A DNA stretch of 13,797 nt from CAYWXK01 sp964462515 (GTDB taxonomy: Bacteria > Planctomycetota > Phycisphaerae > Sedimentisphaerales > Anaerobacaceae): the NCBI GenBank assembly GCA_964462515.1, contig CAYWXK010000069.1, forward strand, positions 1 to 13,797. Direction: 5' to 3'. A program made the position numbers and the translations under genes. This document shows, one piece after another, positions 6,549-13,797 of the stretch. How positions within the stretch are numbered: position 1 is the stretch's first letter; each line of letters starts with the position of its first letter. Below the pieces are notes generated by a model. It saw nothing but the letters and a program-made list of their open reading frames with translations. It had not been told where the DNA came from and made no database searches.

Positions 6549-7979
6549 TTAGCCTTCTTCGACTACCTTCAGTCCCATCAGTGTGCCTAAGTTCTTGATG
6601 TTCTGCAAACGGTCGCCGTAGAATAGGACGCGGTGCAGGTGCTCAACCATACCGCCTTCGACAACGCCGCCGCCCCAGTTGTCCAGCATCTTACGAGCAT
6701 CGGCAACTTTAGTTGCCATCTTGCTGCGGCAGCCGCGGTCAACATCGGGACTGCCGGTTATCTTGCCCGTAGAAACCAGCATAGTATCGAGGTTATTCAA
6801 TTTAGCGCATGTGATTGGCTGGCCAACCCGATACTTGACGCGAAGCCCGGCTCCTTTATACCGCTCTAAGTGGTTGCGAATGTCGTATGGACATCGCGGC
6901 CCATCAGGACCATCCATCTTTGTAGCGCTGACGCAGTGCGCATGAATCACCGTGTTGGTTGAGGTATCAAAGACCGGGTCGCTTATAAAGCCCGGCACGC
7001 CGAATGCATACCAGAACATCAGCATCGTCAGGGTCGAATCCATATCCGCCTCGCAGGCCGCGACAATACCCTGGTCGTTTAGCTTGCTGAACCCCAGGCA
7101 TTGATAGCCATACTGGTCGAGAGGAAAGCCACCCAGGCAGTTAATCGTGATTGCTCGTGCCTTCTCTTCGGTGATAAGCTGCTTCATTGTCCAATAAACA
7201 CGCGAAGCGTTGCGGATGTCATCCTTGGATGGCTCAATTACTTTGTCGGCCCCTTTAATCCATTCTTTAGTCTCGGCCTCAACCAATTTATTGCCAATAC
7301 TATCGTAAATTTTCTGAAACCTATCATATTCAACCTGCACGACTTCGACGCCGAATTTTTCTTTGAGCTTTGGCGAAAGTGTTGTCCCCCACTGATGACC
7401 AATATGGATAATTCGAGTCTGACGAAGGCGCGGCGCTACCCTCATCACACCGGCAAGCTCGGTAATTTCGCCATAGTTGCTCGTGGCCAGCAGGACAATC
7501 TTTTTACCAGCTCTTGGAAGCTTGGTAATTTTGCACCAGTCGTGGCCGCTATAGGGCTGTGAAAAAACGACGGTGGGGAAACCAGCCTCAAGTATCGGTG
7601 CTATTACCGACTCAACAATACAAGTCAGGTTAAAGGCCAGCACGCCGTCTGCTTCTGTGAATTTTGCAGCCACCTTTGCCGCCTCTTCCGGAGATTGCAC
7701 CAGCTCTCCGCCTACGAACTTAACGTCGCCGAGTTTCCGTTCGGTCTCAGATAAGTGTCCCTCCAGCATCGCAATCTCTGCACCGATGTCGAGGTCGGGT
7801 TTGGGCCAGCCGCCTGACCCACCGACAAAGACCTTGTGAATTTTAACCGGAGGCAGCTTGGGTTGCCAATCTTCGCTTCCTGTCGCTGCTGCGGATAGTC
7901 CGCCCAGGCCTGTTCCCAATAGAACTGCTCCTGCTGCACCCGCCCCTAAAAACTCTCGTCGATTCATTAAATCACTCAC
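6549..7979 (-). CDS. Tat-exported L-fucose/arabinose-isomerase-like protein
   Basis: This is a 476-aa protein with a twin-arginine signal: NRREFLGAGAAGAVLLGTGL at residues 6-25, with cleavage probably after the SAAA at about 29-32. The mature part has the layout of the L-fucose isomerase-like fold: two alpha/beta halves, then a C-terminal region with AACEADMDSTLTML (E310), FISDPVFD (D334) and TVIHAHC (H346, H348), which match by position and wording the metal-binding acid pair and histidine of the family. Known isomerases are cytoplasmic, so an exported homologue may act on sugars, or on something else, in the periplasm. The start is GTG at 7979, chosen because AAGGAG (7992-7987) lies 7 nt upstream; the in-frame ATG at 7967 is too far from that site. 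Isomerase activity is inferred; a non-enzymatic role is possible. Confidence 0.82.
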   Translation of the reverse strand: MSDLMNRREFLGAGAAGAVLLGTGLGGLSAAATGSEDWQPKLPPVKIHKVFVGGSGGWPKPDLDIGAEIAMLEGHLSETERKLGDVKFVGGELVQSPEEAAKVAAKFTEADGVLAFNLTCIVESVIAPILEAGFPTVVFSQPYSGHDWCKITKLPRAGKKIVLLATSNYGEITELAGVMRVAPRLRQTRIIHIGHQWGTTLSPKLKEKFGVEVVQVEYDRFQKIYDSIGNKLVEAETKEWIKGADKVIEPSKDDIRNASRVYWTMKQLITEEKARAITINCLGGFPLDQYGYQCLGFSKLNDQGIVAACEADMDSTLTMLMFWYAFGVPGFISDPVFDTSTNTVIHAHCVSATKMDGPDGPRCPYDIRNHLERYKGAGLRVKYRVGQPITCAKLNNLDTMLVSTGKITGSPDVDRGCRSKMATKVADARKMLDNWGGGVVEGGMVEHLHRVLFYGDRLQNIKNLGTLMGLKVVEEG

Positions 7980-8047
7980 GATTCTACTCCTTATAAACCT
8001 TGTTTTTTCAAATGAGCTTCTAAACGTCCATTCCTATAGCCGGTAAG

Positions 8048-8074
8048 ATAATCTATATTCTGATTCGTTGTCAA
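8048..8074 (-). promoter_or_regulatory. Candidate sigma-70-type promoter for the Tat isomerase-like gene
   Basis: Read on the minus strand, a perfect TTGACA (8074-8069) is followed after 15 bp by GATTAT (8053-8048), four of six matches to the -10 consensus. The spacing is shorter than the ideal 17, so the call is tentative. It would give a leader of roughly 60 nt before the GTG at 7979. Confidence 0.3.
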
Positions 8075-8258
8075 TGGCTATCATTTCAGGAAATGCCAAA
8101 ACCGCAAAATTACCTGATTCCCCTGTAGGTTTTAAGAAGTATGTGGCGATATATAGTAAGTGAAAGTTTGTGAATGTCATTGAGCAAACTATGTCAGGAA
8201 ATTGCGGCTAAACATATTTTATATTCAGGGCTGCTGTCTCATTCCGGGAGGTAAAGCG

Positions 8259-9140
8259 ATGTTCCGGTGGACCAAATCAGGATATAAACTATGGCTTTTT
8301 GTGTCACTTGTGCTGCTGGTTTTCGCTATGCACTTTATAGTGGCAATGATTTTCCGGGCAAGTCCGGATCTGAAGGTTAGTGATTCCTTTGATGCCTACT
8401 TAAAGCCGGGTATTTATGTGTTACTTGTGTTAGGGGCGCCCTTTCTAAGGGGATGGCTGCTTGGTTTATTTTTGTATTTTGGTGCGATGTTTTTTTATTC
8501 GGTATTGCTGACACTTGCCTTTTTTGGCATATATAAAGCAGTAAGATTTGTGTTGCATCCTAATGTATCGGGACTTCGCAGAGTAGCAAAGGTGATTAAA
8601 ATTAAAACACAGGGACAGATTGATTTGTCGCCCGATAAAAATCCATCGGTCGATGCATCTGGATGTGTGCAGCCGGATGCTTCTGCGAAGCTGCGCATTA
8701 TAGGTGTGCTGTATTTATTATTAGGTGGTTTATTCATATTGTTCGTCGTTTTTGTTCCGGGCATCATCAGTTCCGCACCGGCTGTTGAATATCACCCACC
8801 CCACGCCTGCGAATGTCTTGAGTGCATACACGGTTATCTGACCGGCCCTGATGGCCAGTTGTATTGCGCAAAATTCCCACCCATGGAGATTATCGACGCT
8901 CGGACTCCGTCATCTGTTGTGAAAGGTCGTCTAATCGGAGGTGCTGCCTGTGGCATCGCAGGACTTGCTTTTGCTGTCTCTATGGTGATTTCGGGATTGC
9001 TCTGGCTGTTTAGACTATGGATACCACGCAGGCCTCGTCAATGGTATGCTGTTATGTGTCTTGCTGCACCCGTGATAGTAGTGTTTTTCTGGCTGACATC
9101 TGGATACTTGGAGTGTGTATATCCAATTACTCCGATGTGA
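8259..9140 (+). CDS. Unrecognised multi-pass membrane protein with Cys-rich loop
   Basis: This is a 293-aa protein I do not recognise. Hydrophobic segments lie at about residues 11-32, 51-95 (long enough for two helices), 147-170, 224-252 and 262-281. A polar loop at about 100-146 contains basic residues. A second loop (about 171-223) holds HACECLECIHGYLTGPDGQL followed by C203, giving four cysteines (184, 186, 189, 203) that could bind a metal or form disulphides. The start is ATG at 8259, with GGGAGGT ending 7 nt upstream; an in-frame TTG at 8202 would add 19 residues but has no such site. The gene is on the same strand as the phosphotransferase-like gene 72 nt downstream, so an operon is possible. 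No enzyme motif is visible. Confidence 0.8.
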   Translation: MFRWTKSGYKLWLFVSLVLLVFAMHFIVAMIFRASPDLKVSDSFDAYLKPGIYVLLVLGAPFLRGWLLGLFLYFGAMFFYSVLLTLAFFGIYKAVRFVLHPNVSGLRRVAKVIKIKTQGQIDLSPDKNPSVDASGCVQPDASAKLRIIGVLYLLLGGLFILFVVFVPGIISSAPAVEYHPPHACECLECIHGYLTGPDGQLYCAKFPPMEIIDARTPSSVVKGRLIGGAACGIAGLAFAVSMVISGLLWLFRLWIPRRPRQWYAVMCLAAPVIVVFFWLTSGYLECVYPITPM

Positions 9141-9212
9141 TAAGTCATAATAAATTTTCGGCGCTGTTTGTAATGCACTTGTTGCCCTTTACACACTGAG
9201 GATCCTTCCATA

Positions 9213-11870
9213 GTGGGTGAAATCGAATTTATTTTTCTGGATGCTGCCCGGACTATCGATGAAAAGGCGATTGGCGCAAAGGCGATGAGTCTTATCCGCT
9301 TGAGGCGAATCGGCCTTAATGTCCCTGCCGGATTCTGTATCACGGAGGCAGTTTTCAGGCAGCATTTGCAGCAGAACAATCTTACCGGCCGGTTGAAATC
9401 AGTAGTAGATACCCTCGCAACATCCCAGCCATCGGATAAGGTCTCTATCCTGTCAGACCTTAGACAAGCTATCATCGAGGCGCCTTTAGCAGGGGGGGTT
9501 GGCCAGAAAATAGAGGAGCATTATCGTGCGCTTGGGGCAGGGTGCGTTGCAGTTCGCTCGTCAGCCACGGCCGAGGATTTACCCGGGCACTCTTTCGCAG
9601 GTCAATATGATACCTACTTGGGCATTTCAAATATTGAAGATTGCATTGATGCCGTCAAAAAATGCTGGGCGTCACTATGGACGGAGCGGGCATACAACTA
9701 TCGGCAAAAAAACGGTTTTGACCATCTTGTTGTCAGTATGGCCGTGATTGTCCAGCAGCAGGTAGAACCAGATGCCGCTGGGGTGGCCTTCAGTGTCGAT
9801 CCGGTTACGGGCACTCCCAGCCGGATTGTCATCGAGTCATGCTTCGGTCTGGGAGATGCTTTGGTCGGCGGAAAGGTTCAGCCCGACCACATTGTGCTGC
9901 GGAAGAAAAACCTTGCACTTGTCCGATGGGATATTCCGGATAGACAAGCTGAATGTTCGACGGCTGAAAAAAATGATATTTGTGAGAAAAAAACCTGTTC
10001 AGAAGATGCTCGCGAATCCTCTCTTGGTCTGACGGCAGCCAGGAAACTTGCTCGATACGTCAGGAAAATAGAGAGCAAATTCGGTTGTCCCCAGGACATC
10101 GAATGGGCTATTCGTGAGGGTCGGTTTTATTTTCTCCAGGCCCGGCCGATAACGACCAAACCGCTGGCAAAATCGTGGGTGGAGCAGCAGGTCTGGACCA
10201 ACCTGAATCTTGGCGAGGTTGCGCCGGACGTTATGACACCTTTTACCTACTCTGCCATCGAATCAATGTTCAAGTCCCTATTCGGCTCAATATACCGCCT
10301 ATTTGGCGCTGATATTGACAAGAGTCCCATCGCTGCACTTGTTGCCGGAAGGATTTATTTCAATATCAATACGGGTCTGGCCATCATTCGGCCATTCGTC
10401 TTTAATATTCCCCGTCTTGTCGATGTCGCCGACAATTTCGGCGGCGAGCAAAGAAGGATGTATGAGCTTGGCATGGACATCCCTGATGAGGATATGCCTG
10501 ATGTCGGCTTCGACTGGCTAAAATATATCCTGTCGTGGCCTTGTATTATTTATGACCTCATTTCCCATCGACCCAAGAAGGGAAATGACTTTCTGGTAAA
10601 ATTCAGAGCTCGCGCAGACAAGCTTCTGGAGCTCGATGTCGAATCTATGAGCACAGACGAGCTTGCCAGGAAGGTGACAAGATTCCCTCAGGAGAATTGG
10701 CGAGATGCCGGCTTGCTGTATTTAGTAACCGGCGCCCCCGCGCTGTTACTATTTCGCAAGGTCTGCCGCGGCTGGCTCGACGACAAAGACCTCACTATGG
10801 CTCATCAATTGTTTTCTGCTCTTGGCGGTATGGCTGACATTGAAGCAAGTCTCCAGCTTTGGCGTCTGGCTGAGCTGGCTCACCAGGACAAAGAGACTGA
10901 AACGGCGCTACTATCCGAAGGAACCTGGCAGCAAATCTCCAATAGACTCCATAATACCGAGTTTGGCCGTCACTTTCTTGCAGCGTGGGACGCTTTTATG
11001 ACCGAACACGGCCATCACTGCCGCGGCGAGCTCGAAATGCGCAATCCCCGCTGGGCTGAGCTGCCGGACTACATTCTGGGCCTCGTCCGTAACTATCTAC
11101 GTTCTATCGAACAGGTAAACGCAGTAAATAAGCAGCAACAACTGACTGAGCGGCGACAGCAACTGACTGAAGAGTGCCGACAAAGATTGAAAAATCCGAT
11201 TAAACGACTGCTGTTTAATTGGTCGCTGGTGCGATGCCAGAAGCTCGCAGTAAATAGAGAGAATTGGAAAAACGAGGCTGTTCGTCAGGTTTCCGCCATA
11301 CGCCGGATGCTGCTGGTTATGGGTGAGAGATTGCAGCAGCAAGACATTCTCAAGGAGCAGGATGACATATTCTTCCTGGAGATTGGCGAGATTGAAAGTG
11401 TCGCTGCCGGTCAGGCCGATTTCGATGTGAAACAGCGCATCGAAACTCGCCGGGCCGAGTATGAAAAAAACAAGGCTTTAACGCCGCCGCCGGTTGTTGT
11501 TGGCCGATTCGACCCGAACAAAGACACTGCTGCGCAAATTGACGCCACAGCAAGCGTCCTTAACGGTATTGGCGTTTCGAGCGGTGTTATTACCGGCAAG
11601 GCACGAGTGATTCTGCGAACCGATGAAGGCCAGTATGTTGCACCGGGTGAAATCCTCGTTGCGCCCTTCACCGACCCTGCCTGGACGCCATATTTTTTAA
11701 CTGCCGCAGGCGTGGTTATGGACCAGGGCGGAGCTCTCTCGCACGGGGCTATAATCGCCCGTGAATATGGCATCCCCGCTGTTGTAAATGTTGGAATCGC
11801 GACTAAAATCATAAGGACCGGCCAGACAATACAGGTGGACGGCAACCGCGGCATTGTCAGGATATTTTGA
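9213..11870 (+). CDS. Rifampicin-phosphotransferase-like PEP/pyruvate-binding enzyme
   Basis: This is an 885-aa cytoplasmic enzyme with three domains. Residues about 10-320 are a PPDK-type ATP-grasp domain: GAKAMSLIRL with K23, VAVRSSATAEDLPGHSFAGQ (R115), QQQVEPDAAGVAFSVDPVTG, and DIEWA...FLQARPIT with E297, Q309 and R311. A large, mostly helical middle domain (about 325-760) begins VWTNLNLGEVAPDVMTPFTY, a hallmark of the rifampicin phosphotransferase group. The C-terminal swivelling domain has GGALSHGAIIAREYGIPAV with phospho-acceptor H844. The PEP-binding TIM barrel of true PEP synthase and PPDK is absent. Such enzymes transfer the beta-phosphate of ATP via histidine to a small molecule, rifamycins in the studied cases; the substrate here is unknown. 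GTG at 9213 has GAGGA 10 nt upstream. Residues about 244-272 are a poorly conserved-looking insert in the ATP-grasp domain. Confidence 0.88.
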   Translation: MGEIEFIFLDAARTIDEKAIGAKAMSLIRLRRIGLNVPAGFCITEAVFRQHLQQNNLTGRLKSVVDTLATSQPSDKVSILSDLRQAIIEAPLAGGVGQKIEEHYRALGAGCVAVRSSATAEDLPGHSFAGQYDTYLGISNIEDCIDAVKKCWASLWTERAYNYRQKNGFDHLVVSMAVIVQQQVEPDAAGVAFSVDPVTGTPSRIVIESCFGLGDALVGGKVQPDHIVLRKKNLALVRWDIPDRQAECSTAEKNDICEKKTCSEDARESSLGLTAARKLARYVRKIESKFGCPQDIEWAIREGRFYFLQARPITTKPLAKSWVEQQVWTNLNLGEVAPDVMTPFTYSAIESMFKSLFGSIYRLFGADIDKSPIAALVAGRIYFNINTGLAIIRPFVFNIPRLVDVADNFGGEQRRMYELGMDIPDEDMPDVGFDWLKYILSWPCIIYDLISHRPKKGNDFLVKFRARADKLLELDVESMSTDELARKVTRFPQENWRDAGLLYLVTGAPALLLFRKVCRGWLDDKDLTMAHQLFSALGGMADIEASLQLWRLAELAHQDKETETALLSEGTWQQISNRLHNTEFGRHFLAAWDAFMTEHGHHCRGELEMRNPRWAELPDYILGLVRNYLRSIEQVNAVNKQQQLTERRQQLTEECRQRLKNPIKRLLFNWSLVRCQKLAVNRENWKNEAVRQVSAIRRMLLVMGERLQQQDILKEQDDIFFLEIGEIESVAAGQADFDVKQRIETRRAEYEKNKALTPPPVVVGRFDPNKDTAAQIDATASVLNGIGVSSGVITGKARVILRTDEGQYVAPGEILVAPFTDPAWTPYFLTAAGVVMDQGGALSHGAIIAREYGIPAVVNVGIATKIIRTGQTIQVDGNRGIVRIF
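11139..11170 (+). repeat. 21-bp in-frame duplication (heptad repeat)
   Basis: CAACTGACTGA occurs at 11139-11149 and again at 11160-11170, exactly 21 bp apart, encoding the consecutive heptads QQLTERR and QQLTEEC in the helical middle domain of the phosphotransferase-like enzyme. It is probably a local slippage duplication in a helix or coiled coil. Confidence 0.6.
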
Positions 11871-12006
11871 TAAGTTACAATGAATGCTCGGATTAGCGAG
11901 ACTAAATGTCAGAAGAATTGGGAAAGTTATGAAGCGACATATATGGAAAAGACCTACTAATTCAATGATTACGCCTGCAAGGGCCTTTAGGTAACAGATT
12001 CTTGCT

Positions 12007-13080
12007 ATGTATGATATCGTGGTCATAGGCGCCGGACCTGCCGGAGCAACATTTGCCCGTCTGGTGGCTTCCAGCTATAAGGTTCTGCTGGTTGATAAAA
12101 GGTCAATGATAGACGATAGCAAGGGAAGTTCTTCCACCAAATGCTGTGGAGGTCTATTAGCGCCGGATGCCCAGGCAATGCTTTCGAAGATGGGATTAGG
12201 GCTGCCCAAGAGCGTGCTGGTTGAACCTCAATTATTTGTTGTTCGCGCGATTGATGTTCAGCAAAACATCGAGAGATATTATCAAAGGTTCTATATCAAT
12301 ATGGATAGACGCGAGTTCGACCGCTGGCTGCTCTCGATGGTCTGGCATAGCGCCGAGGTGCGACTATCATGTGAATTCAAATCCTACGAGCAGGACAATG
12401 GCAGCCTCAAAGTAAACCTCGTTGACGGCAAGAACAGCTATGTTGAAAAGGCAAGGATGCTCGTGGCGGCGGATGGAGCGTTGTCCAGGGTACGCAAACA
12501 GGCACTGCCGGGCCATCCCTTCCCAAGGACATATATTGCTATCCAGCATTGGGTCGAAGCTGACAGCCAGTTGCCGTATTTCTCAACGCTGTTCGACCCC
12601 GAAATTACCGATTATTATTGCTGGACTATCCCCAAAGAAGACAGATTGATAATCGGAGCGGCACTCCAACCACGCCATGATGTAGTGGGCAAATTCAAGA
12701 GGTTCAGAGAACGTCTTCAGAACTGTGGTTTTCGGCTGGGCACAACTGTTCACAAGGAAGCCGCATTTCTTCTACGGCCGCTTAGAGCTCAACAGATAGC
12801 AACAGCATTAAATGGCATTGCATTTCTTGGTGAGGCTGGCGGCTGGATAAGTCCAAGCTCTGCCGAAGGATTCAGCTACGCTTTCAGAAGCGCCCTTATG
12901 CTGGCGGATGTCCTGCGTGGTGGTCTGGACGGTTTCGAGAAACGCTTTCATCAAAAAACAAGAACAATGCGGACCAACCTGTTTTTCAAGAAATTGAAAT
13001 CTCAGTTCATTTACGACCCATCACTGAGAAATATTGTGATGAGAAGTGGTCTGCGGAGCCTACGCATCTATGCTTCATGA
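12007..13080 (+). CDS. Geranylgeranyl-reductase-family FAD-dependent oxidoreductase
   Basis: This is a 357-aa flavoprotein of the p-hydroxybenzoate-hydroxylase fold. The N-terminal FAD-binding motif is VVIGAGPAGATFARL (GxGxxG at 8-13), ending in the acidic residue of VLLVDKR. The second nucleotide motif AADGALSRVRK is at 154-164 and the flavin-phosphate motif FLGEAGGWISPSSAEGFSYA at 273-292. Two points favour the geranylgeranyl reductase group over aromatic hydroxylases: KCCGG at 45-49 and YCWTIP at 204-209 followed by a glycine seven residues later, close to the YxWxFP-x7-8-G motif of archaeal geranylgeranyl reductases. A likely role is reduction or oxidation of a hydrophobic (isoprenoid-like) substrate. 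The ATG at 12007 has only a distant AGGT. It lies 136 nt after the phosphotransferase-like gene. The precise substrate is unknown. Confidence 0.87.
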   Translation: MYDIVVIGAGPAGATFARLVASSYKVLLVDKRSMIDDSKGSSSTKCCGGLLAPDAQAMLSKMGLGLPKSVLVEPQLFVVRAIDVQQNIERYYQRFYINMDRREFDRWLLSMVWHSAEVRLSCEFKSYEQDNGSLKVNLVDGKNSYVEKARMLVAADGALSRVRKQALPGHPFPRTYIAIQHWVEADSQLPYFSTLFDPEITDYYCWTIPKEDRLIIGAALQPRHDVVGKFKRFRERLQNCGFRLGTTVHKEAAFLLRPLRAQQIATALNGIAFLGEAGGWISPSSAEGFSYAFRSALMLADVLRGGLDGFEKRFHQKTRTMRTNLFFKKLKSQFIYDPSLRNIVMRSGLRSLRIYAS

Positions 13081-13192
13081 GTCTGGCACAAAACTACTCA
13101 GCCGGCGGAATCGTTACACTTGAATAGCGTTTATTTTTAAAATATTCGGTTGTAATCAACTTCTTAAACAGATAGAAAATGAAAGGTTTCAA

Positions 13193-13797
13193 ATGAAAAA
13201 GATATTTATCATACTGCTTGTTGTGACGATGGGTATGGTCTCGTGTGCGAGAATACAGAAAAAAGAAATTGCCAAAGAGAATGCGCCTTCTGTGTTCCTT
13301 CCGAAACCTATTGATGACGACTGGAGTAAGTGGCTCGTCGGCGAGTGGGAAGGTTCTGGCGAATCGAATGCGGGAAAAGGTAAAGGTTGGGTGAAAATAG
13401 AGCTGGGTTTGAATGGCCAGTTCCTGATTATGAAAGGCGAGGCCGAAATAGCTCAAGTAACTGCCGAACAGAAAAAATACCTTAAAGAGACTTTGCACGC
13501 CTCTGATGAAGATATCGAAAAATTTCTAAGTTCGTCCTTCAAATCTGTGGAAATTCACACCATCGACCCGAAAACCGGCGAAATCATTGGTTATTTGTTC
13601 GACAGTTTGCGTTGTATCGCCAAAGGCACAGGTAACCGCCAGCCAAATAAAGAAATTATGAAATGGGAATGGTCCGGCTCCGGACAAGGGACTTCTACAC
13701 GCATCACAGAAAAGGTCAGCGACAATAAGCTTATTATGACTGAAAAATATACCCTGCCGGATGGCAGTATAATGGAGGACAAAGGGGAAATGACCCG
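13193..13797 (+). CDS. Lipoprotein with DUF1579-like beta-barrel domain (partial)
   Basis: An open frame runs from ATG 13193 off the right edge, giving 201 complete codons. Residues 1-18 are a lipoprotein signal peptide (MKKIFIILLVVTMGMVSC) with lipidation at C18; the following Ala at +2 favours the outer membrane in a Gram-negative envelope. After a short linker, DWSKWLVGEWEGSGES at about 43-58 resembles the conserved opening strand of DUF1579/THAP4-like beta-barrel proteins, and later stretches (GQFLIMKGEA, MKWEWSGSG, KLIMTEKYTLPDG) look like barrel strands. The family has no general known activity. AAAGG lies 6 nt before the ATG. The gene starts 112 nt after the flavoprotein; whether it is co-transcribed is unclear. 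Confidence 0.82.
   Translation, partial: MKKIFIILLVVTMGMVSCARIQKKEIAKENAPSVFLPKPIDDDWSKWLVGEWEGSGESNAGKGKGWVKIELGLNGQFLIMKGEAEIAQVTAEQKKYLKETLHASDEDIEKFLSSSFKSVEIHTIDPKTGEIIGYLFDSLRCIAKGTGNRQPNKEIMKWEWSGSGQGTSTRITEKVSDNKLIMTEKYTLPDGSIMEDKGEMT

Noticed and set aside
7101..7562. Plus-strand open frame of 153 codons inside the isomerase-like gene
   Set aside because: It is a shadow of the well-supported minus-strand gene, with no ribosome site or motif.
8165..8190. AGTTTG/CAAACT inverted repeat upstream of the membrane protein gene as an operator
   Set aside because: The arms are only 6 bp with a 14-bp spacer and no flanking promoter elements; this is readily explained by chance.
11880..11960. 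26-codon plus-strand small ORF between the phosphotransferase-like and flavoprotein genes
   Set aside because: It has no convincing ribosome site, hydrophobic segment or motif; an ORF of this size is expected by chance.
13094..13498. Minus-strand open frame of 134 codons at the right end
   Set aside because: It is antisense to the lipoprotein, which has a signal peptide, lipobox and ribosome site.
1..13797. Search by eye for CRISPR arrays, tRNA genes, rRNA and insertion-sequence ends
   Set aside because: No regularly spaced direct repeats, cloverleaf candidates with CCA-proximal pairing, rRNA signatures or transposase motifs were seen. The tandem repeats at 1147-1311 are too short and contiguous to be CRISPR.

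Overview
The window looks like chromosomal DNA from an uncultured bacterium of moderate G+C, with tightly packed genes, GTG as well as ATG starts, and good Shine-Dalgarno sites. A LemA pair, a Tat-exported sugar-isomerase-like protein, a three-domain PEP-synthase-like enzyme, a divergent Nramp transporter and repeat-rich intergenic DNA together suggest Planctomycetota (Phycisphaerae-like) or a relative in the PVC group. This placement is inference only; no rRNA or other phylogenetic marker is present.

Left end (1-943, minus strand): an uncharacterised membrane-anchored protein is followed after 2 nt by the start of a lemA gene that runs off the left edge. Next comes a 478-bp gene-free stretch (944-1421) packed with short repeats. 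It includes a nested imperfect palindrome of about 190 bp (1091-1280) and a four-copy 7-bp tandem repeat (1284-1311).

Centre: an Nramp-superfamily transporter (1422-2876, plus) lacks the classical metal-binding motifs. It converges on a four-gene minus-strand series read from 7979 down to 2898: a Tat-exported L-fucose-isomerase-like protein, a B12-binding-type radical SAM protein, an AT-rich DUF2971 gene, and the tRNA-modification gene miaB, which overlaps the DUF2971 gene by 4 nt. Only the last pair shows clear translational coupling.

Right (8259-13797, plus): an unrecognised multi-pass membrane protein with a cysteine-rich loop; an 885-aa rifampicin-phosphotransferase-like enzyme (ATP-grasp, large middle domain, phospho-histidine domain); a geranylgeranyl-reductase-family flavoprotein; and a lipoprotein cut by the right edge. 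The phosphotransferase, flavoprotein and membrane protein could act on a common lipid, isoprenoid or antibiotic substrate, but only proximity and strand support that.

I see no CRISPR array, insertion sequence, rRNA or recognisable tRNA. No complete, obviously new multi-gene system is evident. The best leads are the nested palindrome, the motif-less Nramp protein, and the phosphotransferase/flavoprotein neighbourhood.
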